Below are positions 42,765 through 51,571 of a stretch of DNA of 64,000 nucleotides, one piece after another (the first letter of the stretch is position 1; every line of letters starts with the position of its first letter). Source of the stretch: Burkholderia sp. WSM2232 (GTDB lineage: Bacteria > Pseudomonadota > Gammaproteobacteria > Burkholderiales > Burkholderiaceae); NCBI RefSeq assembly GCF_000472545.1, contig NZ_KI421432.1:542577-606576 (forward strand). Direction: 5' to 3'. A model generated the notes under the pieces. It was given only the letters and a program-made list of their open reading frames with translations. It did no database searches and had not been told where the DNA came from. The position numbers were made by a program, and so were the translations under genes.

Positions 42765-43973
42765 TCAGGTTTTAGCCACCGGATTGCCCTGACGCGAGTC
42801 CCAGAAACGGATCACTTCGGTATGCCCCGAGCCCGCGCCAACCACCTGGTCGGGCGCCCCGCTTTCGCGCAGCAGCGCGCGCAAGTCGTTGATAACCGGG
42901 AACACCTCATGATTCCAGTCTGCGCCCTGCGAATCGTGCGCGCGTTGCTCAGCCTCGACGATCTCGCGGTCTTCCTTGAAGATGCGCTCAGTGAACCACA
43001 CCAGCAGCGGCCATGCGAGATTCAGTGCACCGGGAATGCCCGGCTTGCGAATCGACAACAGCCCGAACGTGCGGTTGGTGCGCTGCTCGCGGTCGAGCGG
43101 CACATACACGATCCACAGATCCATCACCAGTGTCTTTTCGGACGTGCGAATCTGCAGCGTCTGATACGGATACTCGGTGCGGATCGTCATCACGTCCTTG
43201 TCGTTGTCGCCGCCCGTCTTGCGGCTCTGGCCGAACACGATCGCCTCACCAATAGGCTGCTGGCCGGCCATGCGCGCAAACGTGTAGTCGACTTCGACCC
43301 AGCCTTCGCCGCGCCGCCGACCGAGCGAACGCGCGCGCATCTGGCCCATCTGCCGGCGATGCAGGAACTGATGGTTCATGTCCATCAGATTTTCGTGCAT
43401 GAACGAGTAGTGGCAATTCACCGGACGCCCAAAGCGCCGCGTCTTGTACTTCTTGTCCGACACGGAGCCGAGCTTGGGCAGGGGACGCACCTCGGCCATC
43501 GCCGGATCGCCGGGAAACACGAAGATGAGCCCTTCCACTTCCCGGCACGGGTAGGAACGCACGCCATTCGGCAGACGCTCGCGCCCGAGGTACGGCACGT
43601 CGATGCATTTGCCCGAGCAGTCGTAAGTCCAGCCGTGGTAGCCGCAACGAATCGATTCGCCGTCGACCACGCCCTGGTGCAAGGGCACCTGCCGATGCGC
43701 GCAGCGGTCCTCGAGCGCGAACACCTTGCCGGACTCGGTACGCGCGAGCACGATCGGATCGCCCGCGAACGTGACCCCATGCGTCTTGCCGCGCTTCACT
43801 TCATGCGACCACGCGAGCGGATACCAGTAATCCGGATGGATGCCGACGCGGCGCAAGTCGCGCACTGGCGCGTCGTTGGCAGCCGGCCCCTGCGCGGGAG
43901 CGGCTTTCGGCGATGCCGCATGCGTTGGCGACGCCTCGACGGTGTTTTGTTCGAGCGGGGGAACAGCATGCAT
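42765..43973 (-). CDS. Rieske non-heme iron oxygenase, terminal oxygenase component
   Basis: The 402-residue protein has a Rieske [2Fe-2S] domain (CAHRQVPLHQG and CGYHGWTYDCSG, two Cys and two His) at residues about 90-135 and a catalytic domain with the mononuclear iron region HENLMDMNHQFLHRR. Ring-hydroxylating and demethylating oxygenases share this layout; the C-terminal part is of the vanillate-demethylase/phenoxybenzoate type rather than the benzoate type. It needs an external reductase, which is not encoded next to it. The N-terminal about 40 residues are Ala/Pro-rich. The substrate is unknown. A small membrane-protein gene and the rubredoxin-domain gene follow on the same strand. Confidence 0.92.
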   Translation of the reverse strand: MHAVPPLEQNTVEASPTHAASPKAAPAQGPAANDAPVRDLRRVGIHPDYWYPLAWSHEVKRGKTHGVTFAGDPIVLARTESGKVFALEDRCAHRQVPLHQGVVDGESIRCGYHGWTYDCSGKCIDVPYLGRERLPNGVRSYPCREVEGLIFVFPGDPAMAEVRPLPKLGSVSDKKYKTRRFGRPVNCHYSFMHENLMDMNHQFLHRRQMGQMRARSLGRRRGEGWVEVDYTFARMAGQQPIGEAIVFGQSRKTGGDNDKDVMTIRTEYPYQTLQIRTSEKTLVMDLWIVYVPLDREQRTNRTFGLLSIRKPGIPGALNLAWPLLVWFTERIFKEDREIVEAEQRAHDSQGADWNHEVFPVINDLRALLRESGAPDQVVGAGSGHTEVIRFWDSRQGNPVAKT

Positions 43974-44129
43974 AGTGTGGAGCCTCCGTGCACGTGCGGA
44001 TAGAGTAGGCGGCCGCCTGTCGCGGCCGTTATCGTCGTCAGTCTACTCGAAGCGGGCACGGCATGGGTCCGGCGGGGTCATAACGCCGCGCCGCGGGACC
44101 TGAAAAGCGAGCCTTGCTGGGGTCGCTCT

Positions 44130-45626
44130 TTAGGCGTCCTCGCGCGACACCAGGCCTGTGCGGCGCTGCACGCCCCACGCGCGGCCGCCGCGCAGAAACT
44201 GCAGCCAGCCGAGCGCCGCGCCCGCGTGCCGCAGCAACTGGAACGTGAACGGCTCGGCCACCGCCGCGAGCATTGCCATCCCCATGCCGGCGCCGCTGCG
44301 CGCGCCGGTCCAGCGTCGGTAGAGATGGATGCTCCAAAGATAGAAGGCCAGATCGATCGCCGTTTTGACGCCGATCACACTGAAGATGGAAATCACAAGC
44401 GCGCCGTGGCCGCCGAACAGGAATGCGAGCAGCAAGGCGAACGCGGTCAGGCCGTAGATCGGCTGCATCGTGTCGAGCGCCTTCACCGGCAGCATCAGCA
44501 TGCCGAGCGTGCCGTAACGCGGGTTGCCGGTCATGTCGCGATTCCAGTACTGCGTCTGCAGGAAGCCCGCGAACCAGCGGCGGCGCTGGCGCAGAAAACC
44601 CGCGAGGTTGTCGGGCGCGTCCGTCTGCGCATGCGCGCCGCCGATCACGCGCACGTCCCAGCCCAGGCCGTGGTCGACGGAATAGCGGCGCAGCCGGTGA
44701 ATCAGTTCGTAGTCTTCCACCAAGCACTGTGGATCGAAACCGCCGACGTCGACGAGCGCGTCGCGCCTGAACGACGCGAAGGCGCCTGACACGAGTAGCA
44801 GACTGTCGGCGCGCATCCACGCAAAACGCGCGATGAAGTTGCGCATGTATTCGTAGGTCTGGAACCATTGCAGCACGCGGCCCGACGCCGACTTGCCGCA
44901 CACCGGAACCAGAATGCCGGCAGCCGCGACGAGCTTCGGGTCGCTCGCGAAAGCGGCGCGCATGGCGTAGGTGGCGTCGTCGTCGAGAAGCGTGTCGGCG
45001 TCGACCGTCATCACGGTTTCGGTGGTCATGAGCGTGATCGCCGCGTTCAGCGCGCGCGCCTTGCCGCCGTGCGGCATGCGCAGCCAGAACAGATTCGGGT
45101 AAAGCGCGCTCGGCGCGCTGAGTTTGCCCTCGGCGGGCGCAACGAGGCCGAAGCGGTCAGTGAGCAGCGTGTGAGTCTGATCGGTGGAGCCGTCGTCGGC
45201 AATTACGATTTGCGCGGGACCGTGCACCTGCCGAAGCAACGCCGCGATGGTGACGGGCAGCACGGCCGCTTCGTTGTGCGAGGCCACGATCACGCCCATG
45301 TCAGGCAAACTGCGCTGATCGTTGTCAGGCTCGAGGGGCGGCGCACGGCGCATCAAGGGCAAGGCTTTCCACGTGACGAACGCAAGCAGCAACGTGTCGT
45401 AAAGCACGTAGACGATGCCGGTGGACCACGCCACCACGCCGTGCAGAAAGAACGCACGGGCGAACAGCAGTAACCACGCGGCGACCACGGCGGCATGAAT
45501 CAGCGTGCTCGAAAACGTCGTGCCGCGCGGCACGAGACGAGGCGATGCAAGCGCGAACGCCTGTTCCAGGGTGTTTTTCAAAGTCGGGAAGGATGGGTGT
45601 GGTTGCGGTTTCGGAACATGAGCCAC
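44130..45626 (-). CDS. Membrane family-2 glycosyltransferase
   Basis: The 498-residue inner-membrane protein has two N-terminal membrane segments (residues about 41-85), a GT-A domain and at least three C-terminal segments. The processive-type motifs are present: DDGSTD (144-149), VDADT (208-212), ED (304-305) and QRRRW (347-351). They suggest a cellulose-synthase-like or poly-sugar transferase using a nucleotide sugar. No other polysaccharide genes surround it. The start at 45626 fits the hydrophilic tail before segment 1. It is eight bases downstream of the cytochrome b561 stop on the same strand, perhaps as a unit. Confidence 0.9.
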   Translation of the reverse strand: MAHVPKPQPHPSFPTLKNTLEQAFALASPRLVPRGTTFSSTLIHAAVVAAWLLLFARAFFLHGVVAWSTGIVYVLYDTLLLAFVTWKALPLMRRAPPLEPDNDQRSLPDMGVIVASHNEAAVLPVTIAALLRQVHGPAQIVIADDGSTDQTHTLLTDRFGLVAPAEGKLSAPSALYPNLFWLRMPHGGKARALNAAITLMTTETVMTVDADTLLDDDATYAMRAAFASDPKLVAAAGILVPVCGKSASGRVLQWFQTYEYMRNFIARFAWMRADSLLLVSGAFASFRRDALVDVGGFDPQCLVEDYELIHRLRRYSVDHGLGWDVRVIGGAHAQTDAPDNLAGFLRQRRRWFAGFLQTQYWNRDMTGNPRYGTLGMLMLPVKALDTMQPIYGLTAFALLLAFLFGGHGALVISIFSVIGVKTAIDLAFYLWSIHLYRRWTGARSGAGMGMAMLAAVAEPFTFQLLRHAGAALGWLQFLRGGRAWGVQRRTGLVSREDA

Positions 45627-45633
45627 GCAGCGC

Positions 45634-46233
45634 TCAGGGCAGCATGCGTTTCAGCACCGATTTGCGGTCGATCCACTCGTGCTTCAGCGCACCGCCGACA
45701 TGCATGGCAAGCAACGCGTACAGTGCATAGCCGAGCCACGTATGCAATGCGCCGAAGCGGTCATGCAGCGTTTCCTTGAGTGCCGGCGCCATGTTCATGA
45801 TGTAGCCGATGCGCGGCCACTCGAACAGGTCGAACAGACGCATGGGATGTGTAGCCGCATCTTTCCACGCGGAATCGTGCAGCCAACCGGAGAGCGGTAG
45901 CGCGATCATCAACAGATAGAGCAGAAAATGCGCCGCATGGGCGGCAATCTTTTCCCACGACGGAAATTCGCGCGGCAGCGGCGGTGGCTTGTGCGATACG
46001 CGCCATAAGACCCGCATCAGCGCAAGGCCGAGCACCGTGATGCCGATGGACTTGTGTGTATCGACCGCTAGCCGCACCCAGTCGTCGGGCAGCGACTCCG
46101 CGCCGAGGCCCAGCACGACGTTGCCCACAATGAGCAGAGCGATCAGCCAATGCAGCGTGATCGCCGTGCGTGTGTAGCGCGATGGCGCGGTTGCTTCGGT
46201 TTCTCCGGTCAGGCGTTGAGCGTGCGTGTTCAT
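45634..46233 (-). CDS. Cytochrome b561 family protein
   Basis: The 199-residue membrane protein (from ATG 46233; 210 residues if from 46266) has four hydrophobic helices. Candidate heme-ligand His residues lie in ITLHWLIALLIVGN, AVDTHKSIGITVLG, IAAHAAHFLLYLLMIALPLSGWLH and ALHTWLGYALYALLAMHVGGALKHEW. This is the bacterial cytochrome b561 pattern, binding two b-type hemes in the inner membrane. Such proteins pass electrons between quinol and periplasmic or cytoplasmic acceptors. The gene lies directly upstream of the glycosyltransferase gene (eight bases). Confidence 0.92.
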   Translation of the reverse strand: MNTHAQRLTGETEATAPSRYTRTAITLHWLIALLIVGNVVLGLGAESLPDDWVRLAVDTHKSIGITVLGLALMRVLWRVSHKPPPLPREFPSWEKIAAHAAHFLLYLLMIALPLSGWLHDSAWKDAATHPMRLFDLFEWPRIGYIMNMAPALKETLHDRFGALHTWLGYALYALLAMHVGGALKHEWIDRKSVLKRMLP

Positions 46234-46596
46234 AGGTCGTGCGATCGGCGAGCAGATCGTCAGCAAATTTTCAGTTAAACGTCGGGAAAATGTCGGCCAA
46301 ACCGCAGCGACAGATTCGAGGGGCGGCTTGCAGTGGCGTGCCGTTCATTGACAGAACCGCGCAGTGTGCCGTTTTATTCCATCTCGCGCTGAATGATCTG
46401 TTTCGGTTCGTTTCATCTCGCCGGTCTGCGAGCGCGCCCAAGGGTCGCGCTATTCGCGACGCAAGAAAAAAATCTCTGTGGCGTGCAACGCGCGATAGAC
46501 CGATTCAATTGGCATGGCAGCGTATCGCATCCTCTAATAAAAAGCCCTGTGTTTGCCGCACTCGCCTGGCCCACGCCGCTTAACTGGAGAGATCCG
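46234..46596. other. Divergent intergenic region (cytochrome b561 / DUF3562)
   Basis: About 360 bases with no gene. The first part is moderately A+T-rich (TTTTATTCCATCTCG) and probably holds the cytochrome b561 promoter. ACTGGAGAGATCCG immediately before 46597 is the ribosome binding site of the DUF3562 gene. Confidence 0.5.
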
Positions 46597-46800
46597 ATGT
46601 CGCAACCCGAGCCAAATGTAGACGAAGTGGTGAGAAGCATTGCAGAGGAAACCGATACGCCGACCGAAACCGTCTCGAAGATGTATGCGGACACGTTGGC
46701 CGATTATCGCCATCAGGCCCGCGTACAGGATTACGTGCCGCTATTCGCGGCGAAGAAGGTGCGCAACAAGCTTCGCGATGGGTCGCATCGCGAGCACTGA
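46597..46800 (+). CDS. DUF3562 family protein, 67 residues
   Basis: The protein matches the short DUF3562 family typical of Burkholderia: IAEETDTPTETVSKMYADTLADYRHQARVQDYVPLFAAKKVRNKLRD, a small helical domain with an EETxTP start and a V-x-x-K-L-R end. Its function is unknown; genes of this family are often scattered singly and linked to stress conditions. The start has a good ACTGGAG site seven bases upstream. It precedes an FAD oxidoreductase gene by 167 bases. Confidence 0.8.
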   Translation: MSQPEPNVDEVVRSIAEETDTPTETVSKMYADTLADYRHQARVQDYVPLFAAKKVRNKLRDGSHREH

Positions 46801-46967
46801 TACGGCCGCTGCCCCGGCGCAATGGCCGTCGTAGCGCGCAGCCGATTGCTTTGGCGATCTGTCATTCGTCGGCTGAATGAATGAATGCGCGCGCGATTGC
46901 ATGGAGCCCACCGCTTATTTTTTCCCGCTGCTAGACTGGACCCCGTTCAACCGACCGGGGGATTGGC

Positions 46968-48071
46968 ATGCGTGTGGCAATCGTTGGCGCGGGAATCGCT
47001 GGACTCAGCACGGCGTGGGCGCTCACCAAACTGGGGCATGACGTCACGCTGATCGAGCAGGGGGCCATTCCGCACCCGCTCACCGCGTCGGCTGACCGGC
47101 ATCGGATGATTCACCGCGCGTACGGCCATGCAGACGGTTACGCGCAAGCCATTGGCGAAGCCTTCGATAGTTGGGACATGCTGTGGGATGACCTCGGCGT
47201 GTCGCACTATGCGAATTGCGGTGTACTCGGGATCTCACAGTTTGCCGGCGACGGCGCCGAGCAGTTTCGCATGGGGCTCGAGCGCCTCGGCACTGACTAC
47301 GAACGGCTCGATTCGCGAGAAGCAGCAACGCGCTATCCGTTTCTCGATGCCTCCACGTTTCGTTATGCGTACCTCGATCACGAGGGGGGCGCGCTTTTTA
47401 GCCAGCGCATCGCGCACGATCTGAAAGCATGGCTGCGCATGCGCGGCGTCGAGATTCGCATGCACGCACAGGCCGTTGCAATCGATCCGCATGCGGCGAG
47501 CGTACGCATTGCAGATGGCAGCACGGTGCGCGCGGACAGGCTCGTGGTGACAGCCGGTGCGGGGACTCTGCAACTCTTTCCCGCGCTCAATGGGAACCTC
47601 ACGATCTATCGCAACGCCGTCGCTTACCTCACGCCGCCCGCGGATCTGGAAAGCGCGTGGTCGAATGCGCCCGCGATCGTGGATATCGGCGGCTCGAGTG
47701 GCGGTTATGTGCTGCCGCCCATCGACGGTGTCGATCTGAAGTTCGGTGCCGGCACGCTCAAGCGAGCAGTGCCGGATGCGCAAACCGATTGTGACGTCAT
47801 GCCCGGCGAAGGCCAGCGTTTGCGACAGCTCTTTGCGCCGCCGTTTAGCCGCATCGACGAATACACGGTGACCGAGGTGACAGCCTGCGTGTCCACCTTC
47901 ACGGCCGATCAGCGGATTTTTTCCAGACGCGTTGGCAAGACGTTAGTCGTGTCGGCGTGTTCGGGCCACTGCTACACATTTGGCGCCGCGGTCGGCCAGC
48001 GGGTTGCACACGCGCTCGAAACCGGGGACGACACCGCGCTCGTGCAATGGCTGCGCGCGGAAACAGTGTAA
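46968..48071 (+). CDS. FAD-dependent oxidoreductase (DAO family)
   Basis: The 367-residue protein opens with the FAD ADP-binding loop VAIVGAGIAGLSTAWAL (G-x-G-x-x-G) and has the DAO-type substrate domain: VVTAGAGTLQLFPALN, then CVSTFTADQRIFSRRVGKTLVVSACSGHCYTFGAAVGQRVAHAL near the end, where the Cys residues suggest covalent flavin attachment as in sarcosine and N-methyltryptophan oxidases. These enzymes oxidise amines of amino-acid type and make hydrogen peroxide. The amine substrate cannot be said. It starts at ATG 46968 just behind CCGGGGGATTGGC and stands alone. Confidence 0.9.
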   Translation: MRVAIVGAGIAGLSTAWALTKLGHDVTLIEQGAIPHPLTASADRHRMIHRAYGHADGYAQAIGEAFDSWDMLWDDLGVSHYANCGVLGISQFAGDGAEQFRMGLERLGTDYERLDSREAATRYPFLDASTFRYAYLDHEGGALFSQRIAHDLKAWLRMRGVEIRMHAQAVAIDPHAASVRIADGSTVRADRLVVTAGAGTLQLFPALNGNLTIYRNAVAYLTPPADLESAWSNAPAIVDIGGSSGGYVLPPIDGVDLKFGAGTLKRAVPDAQTDCDVMPGEGQRLRQLFAPPFSRIDEYTVTEVTACVSTFTADQRIFSRRVGKTLVVSACSGHCYTFGAAVGQRVAHALETGDDTALVQWLRAETV

Positions 48072-48151
48072 GCCCGCGTTGCGCGACGGGAACGCCGGGC
48101 AACACGGGCAGCTTGGGCTGCAGTTAGCAGACAGGTGCCCGGATTGCCGCG

Positions 48152-48946
48152 TCACTGCTGTGCATGCCTGGCGGCGTCTTCGATTACGGCGGCGACTTCC
48201 TTCGGACGCGATTCATATACCGCGTGGCTTGCGCCTGCCAATTCCGTGGTGTGGCTGTGCGCACGCTGATAATAGAAGCGTTCGAGGTCCGGGTTGATGA
48301 TCTTGTCGCTCGCGGCCACGATGCCCCAGCTTGGTTTGCTAGTCCACGCGGCGACTTTGATCGGCGTTGAAAAGACCTTGGCCGCCGTGAAAACCTGCGA
48401 ATGCGATTCGAATTGCGCCTGTTTCGAGGGCAGATCCGCAGCGAAGTCCTTCGGGAAGTCAGCCGGGTTCAGATACGTGTAACCGTCGTCCAGCTTCTTG
48501 ATGGCGCCCGTCTGCATCGACGTATAGCTCGGCATCTGCTTGCCGAGATCGCTTTCATCTTCACCGACGGCAGGTGCGTGCGCCGCGACGTACACCAGGC
48601 CCGCCACCTTAGGATCGGCGCCGGCCTCGGTAATCACCGAGCCGCCGTAACTATGCGCGACCAGAATGGTGGGGCCGTCCTGCATGTCGATCACGCGCTT
48701 CGTGGCGGCCACGTCTTCCTCGAGCGAGGTGAGCGGCTCCTGCACTATCGAGACGTGGTAGCCGTCCTTCGTGAGGATGTCATAGACCGGCTGCCACCCC
48801 GAGCCGTCCACCCACGCACCGTGGACCAGAACGATATTTTTGGCCGGTGCCTTGGATGGCTGTGCATCCTGCGCCAGCGCATTGACGGAAGCGAACATGC
48901 ATGCGGACAGCGAAAGCGCCGCCGCAGCGAGCGAGGAGATTCTCAT
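48152..48946 (-). CDS. Exported alpha/beta hydrolase
   Basis: The 264-residue precursor has a signal peptide (SSLAAAALSLSACMFASVNALAQ; cleavage near ALA-QD), so it is exported. The hydrolase has the oxyanion region VLVHGAWVDGSGWQPV, the nucleophile elbow VAHSYGGSV (S in G/A-H-S-Y-G-G) and the catalytic His in ASHAVYESRPKEVA. It resembles the small salicylate-esterase/hydroxynitrilase-like hydrolases common in Burkholderia. The start is placed at 48946 where the signal begins; the frame is open to 49003. The substrate is unknown. A damaged DUF4148 gene lies upstream on the same strand. Confidence 0.9.
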   Translation of the reverse strand: MRISSLAAAALSLSACMFASVNALAQDAQPSKAPAKNIVLVHGAWVDGSGWQPVYDILTKDGYHVSIVQEPLTSLEEDVAATKRVIDMQDGPTILVAHSYGGSVITEAGADPKVAGLVYVAAHAPAVGEDESDLGKQMPSYTSMQTGAIKKLDDGYTYLNPADFPKDFAADLPSKQAQFESHSQVFTAAKVFSTPIKVAAWTSKPSWGIVAASDKIINPDLERFYYQRAHSHTTELAGASHAVYESRPKEVAAVIEDAARHAQQ

Positions 48947-49027
48947 GATGTACTCCGTTGATGATGATTGAGTAGCGAGGTCGAACAGTGCGCGCGAGGC
49001 CACGGCGAACTGTCCGGCTTGCGTCGC

Positions 49028-49337
49028 TTAACTACCGGCGTAGGGGTTGCAGAAGCTGACGGGGCCCACACAGGCCGGCTGCATCGCGGTTCGAGCTGCA
49101 GCACCGGATGCCGAGCTGCCGCCCTGCGCGACGCCGCCCATTGCCTGCGCGGCGAGCGTTCCATTCGCCCCGGCAGCGAGTTTTGCTTCGGCAGCCTGAA
49201 TATCCGCGGGGTAGTTCACGTCGTCCCCGCTGGTGGGCCGATAGCCGGCGCGCTCAACGCGCACGAGGTCGGCGCGGACTTGGGCGCGCGTCAGGGGCGC
49301 AAGCGACGAGGGTGAGGCCCATCAGGATCTTCGACAT
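49028..49337 (-). pseudogene. DUF4148 family gene with a frameshift in the signal-peptide region
   Basis: An ATG at 49337 behind AAGGAG starts MSKILMGLTLVACAP, the beginning of a signal peptide. The mature DUF4148 part (LTRAQVRADLVRVERAGYRPTSGDDVNYPADIQAAEAKL) continues in a different frame after GCCCC. DUF4148 proteins normally carry a 20-residue export signal; here about half of it is missing and the frame is shifted, as after a small deletion. The remaining domain and C-terminus (CVGPVSFCNPYAGS) look intact. Without the signal the product would not be exported, so I call it a probable pseudogene. Confidence 0.72.
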
Positions 49338-49657
49338 GGTTCATACTCCTTCAATAAGTGTGTTGGCTGTGCGGCACGTGCCGCGAATCTCGTTGCAAAA
49401 AGGACCGCCTGATCGATGTTCGATTCTCGTCGATTCAGTCGGATTCCTAACTATTGGACGATTCATTACGGTGAATCAGTGCGGCTTCCTCTGGAGCTTG
49501 GTTCCTTGAGCAGTCGCAGATCAACGCTTTTGAATCAGGCTACGTAGGGGCAAACACAAGGCTTTGGCGTTTATTCCAGGTTTTTTTGCTGTCGGCAGAT
49601 TGCGGTGCTTTTTCATTTCGTCCGATACTGTCTTCGCCCTTCACAGAGGTGGCCCGA
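49338..49657. other. Gene-free stretch
   Basis: About 320 bases with no coding sequence of note. The beginning holds the promoter and ribosome binding site (AAGGAG) of the damaged DUF4148 gene; the end holds the AGAGGTGG site of the acetyltransferase gene. A T-rich patch (CCAGGTTTTTTTGCTG) is near 49577-49592. Confidence 0.5.
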
Positions 49658-50167
49658 TTGCGTGTTCGTCAACTGACTGAGTCCGATGCGTCGTCCTTTC
49701 AAACATTGCGCCTTGCAGGGCTGAAGGAGACGCCCACATCGTTTGCATCGAGCTATGAGGAAGAAGTGCATCGCTCGCCTGAGGACATAGCGAACCACTT
49801 GGCCGCAAGAGACGATCGCCGAGTTCTCGGTGCGTTCGAAGGCGCGCGGCTGATCGGTATGGTGGGAGTTGGCCGAGAAAGCCTGACAAAGCTGCGCCAT
49901 AAGGCGTTCCTATGGGGCGTGTATGTCTCGGCGGAGAAAAGAGGCGCTGGCGTAGGCAGGATTCTGCTTGGCGAGGCGATCGGCTTTGCCCAGTCGATGC
50001 CGGGCATTACGCAGGTGAATCTAAGCGTCAACGCATGCAATCATGCGGCTATCCGGCTCTACGCGTCGTTCGGCTTTGAACAGTTTGCCCTGGAGCCCGC
50101 CTCGATGATCGTCGACGGCCAGCCATACGACGAAGTACATATGTCGTTGCGCTTGGGGCTGCGCTGA
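49658..50167 (+). CDS. GNAT family N-acetyltransferase
   Basis: The 169-residue protein has the GNAT core: LRVRQLTESDASSFQTLRLAGL opens it, RLIGMVGVGRES is strand 4, LWGVYVSAEKRGAGVGRILLGEAI contains the acetyl-CoA loop, and INLSV-like sequence (QVNLSVNACNHAAIRLYASFGF) the final elements. I chose TTG at 49658, since AGAGGTGG lies about seven bases upstream; a GTG at 49649 and an ATG-like start further upstream (49586) are open but have no site. The substrate is unknown. The gene stands alone. Confidence 0.85.
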   Translation: MRVRQLTESDASSFQTLRLAGLKETPTSFASSYEEEVHRSPEDIANHLAARDDRRVLGAFEGARLIGMVGVGRESLTKLRHKAFLWGVYVSAEKRGAGVGRILLGEAIGFAQSMPGITQVNLSVNACNHAAIRLYASFGFEQFALEPASMIVDGQPYDEVHMSLRLGLR

Positions 50168-50368
50168 AAACGCCAAGGGCGCGGTCACGCCCCGGGATCA
50201 CCTGGCGATTCGGCGCGACACGGGCTGGTCATGCGCCCCGGACACTGTCGGCGCTCAAGCTGCGGCACGTCGTCAAACGCAAACCGCGAAGGCGTGCATC
50301 AAGACATGCACGCCCTCGCAGACACGCGTGACCGGTTAGGTGAGGTCACGCGCCATCTCTTCACCCGC

Positions 50369-51337
50369 TTAGCGGTCCAGCTGCTGGATGCCGGCGAGTC
50401 GCCACGCATTGCCGGTGTGTGCGCTGCGGACAATGTTCCAGACCTCCTGGAACGGCTGGGCGGTCGGCGCATCGTCTTCGCGCATCTGACCGTAGAAGCG
50501 CACGCTGACGAACGCTTCGTCCGCTGTGCTTTCCACGCCGAGGACTTCCGCCTCGAGTTGCGGCACTTCCGTACGATTCAGCTGGCTACCGCGGCCTTCC
50601 AGGTCGCGCTTGAGCTGCGCGAACATCTCCGGCGTGGTCAACTCGAACAGGTCGCCTTGCTCGTTGCGATCCCATGCGCCTTGAAGACGCATGAACATGC
50701 TTTTTGCCGAAGCCACCAGTTCTGCCTGATCGAGCCCGAGCGGCTGCACCGGCGCGTTGAACACGCCCGCTGCTCCGGCCTGATTCGCGGCTGTGCGCTG
50801 GCTGCCGAAGAAGCTCGTGTCGGGCCGAGCCTGGCCGTTCTGATTCGCGAACGGCATCCCATTGCTCTGCGACCGGCTCGCGGCACCATGCCCATACGCC
50901 AGGTCCGGACGACGCCGATTGGCGATGAAGCGGAACAGCATCACGCCGGCAACCACCACGAGGCCGATGAGCAGCATGTTCGACAGCATTTGCGCAAGCC
51001 CCGCGCCGAGGCCGAGCGACGACAGCAGCGCGGCAATGCCCAGACCGGCGGCGAGACCGGCTAACGGGCCGAGCCAACGGTTGCGGGCGGGCGTTGCCGC
51101 CGGCGCCTGAGCGGCCTGCTGGGTGGGCTGCGCCTGCTGGCTGCGTTGCGCGGGCGCGGACGGCGACGCCATCTGCGACTGTCGCCCGATACTTTGGCTG
51201 CCGCCCACGCGCTTGGCTTCGGCGTCATTGGCCGCGAGTGCGCCGAGGGCGAGCACAGCCGCGAGACCAAGCGCCGCGGTACCGCGCGTCACCTTGCTGG
51301 CGACACGCCGGAACTGATTGATGGCTTGCGTATGCAT
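50369..51337 (-). CDS. Tim44-domain membrane protein
   Basis: The 322-residue protein has an N-terminal signal/anchor (VTRGTAALGLAAVLALGALAANDAEA), a Gln/Ala/Pro-rich linker, a second hydrophobic part (WLGPLAGLAAGLGIAALLSSLGLGAGLAQMLSNMLLIGLVVVAGVMLFRF), and a C-terminal Tim44-like domain (residues about 190-320: AKSMFMRLQGAWDRNEQGDLFELTTPEMFAQLKRDL). The bacterial homologues are inner-membrane proteins of unknown role, perhaps in membrane or envelope assembly. The start is at the ATG at 51337 where the signal begins. It is divergent from the NhaR-type regulator. Confidence 0.88.
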   Translation of the reverse strand: MHTQAINQFRRVASKVTRGTAALGLAAVLALGALAANDAEAKRVGGSQSIGRQSQMASPSAPAQRSQQAQPTQQAAQAPAATPARNRWLGPLAGLAAGLGIAALLSSLGLGAGLAQMLSNMLLIGLVVVAGVMLFRFIANRRRPDLAYGHGAASRSQSNGMPFANQNGQARPDTSFFGSQRTAANQAGAAGVFNAPVQPLGLDQAELVASAKSMFMRLQGAWDRNEQGDLFELTTPEMFAQLKRDLEGRGSQLNRTEVPQLEAEVLGVESTADEAFVSVRFYGQMREDDAPTAQPFQEVWNIVRSAHTGNAWRLAGIQQLDR

Positions 51338-51571
51338 ATAAAACCTCTCGTGATAAATCGGGCGTCCGCATCGCACGTCATACTTCGCGCGCGACGACCT
51401 TACGGACGGTAATTTTTTTCGGTCATCCGTCTTGCCGCTGGTCTGGGGGCAATCTGCAATACGTGACCTGTGAAGCCTTAATCTAGCGGAAGGCAAGCTT
51501 AAGAAAAATTCGTATTTTTGTTGCTGATCGTTCGTATAAATCGTAACGTCGACCGGTCGACGGAGAATCAC

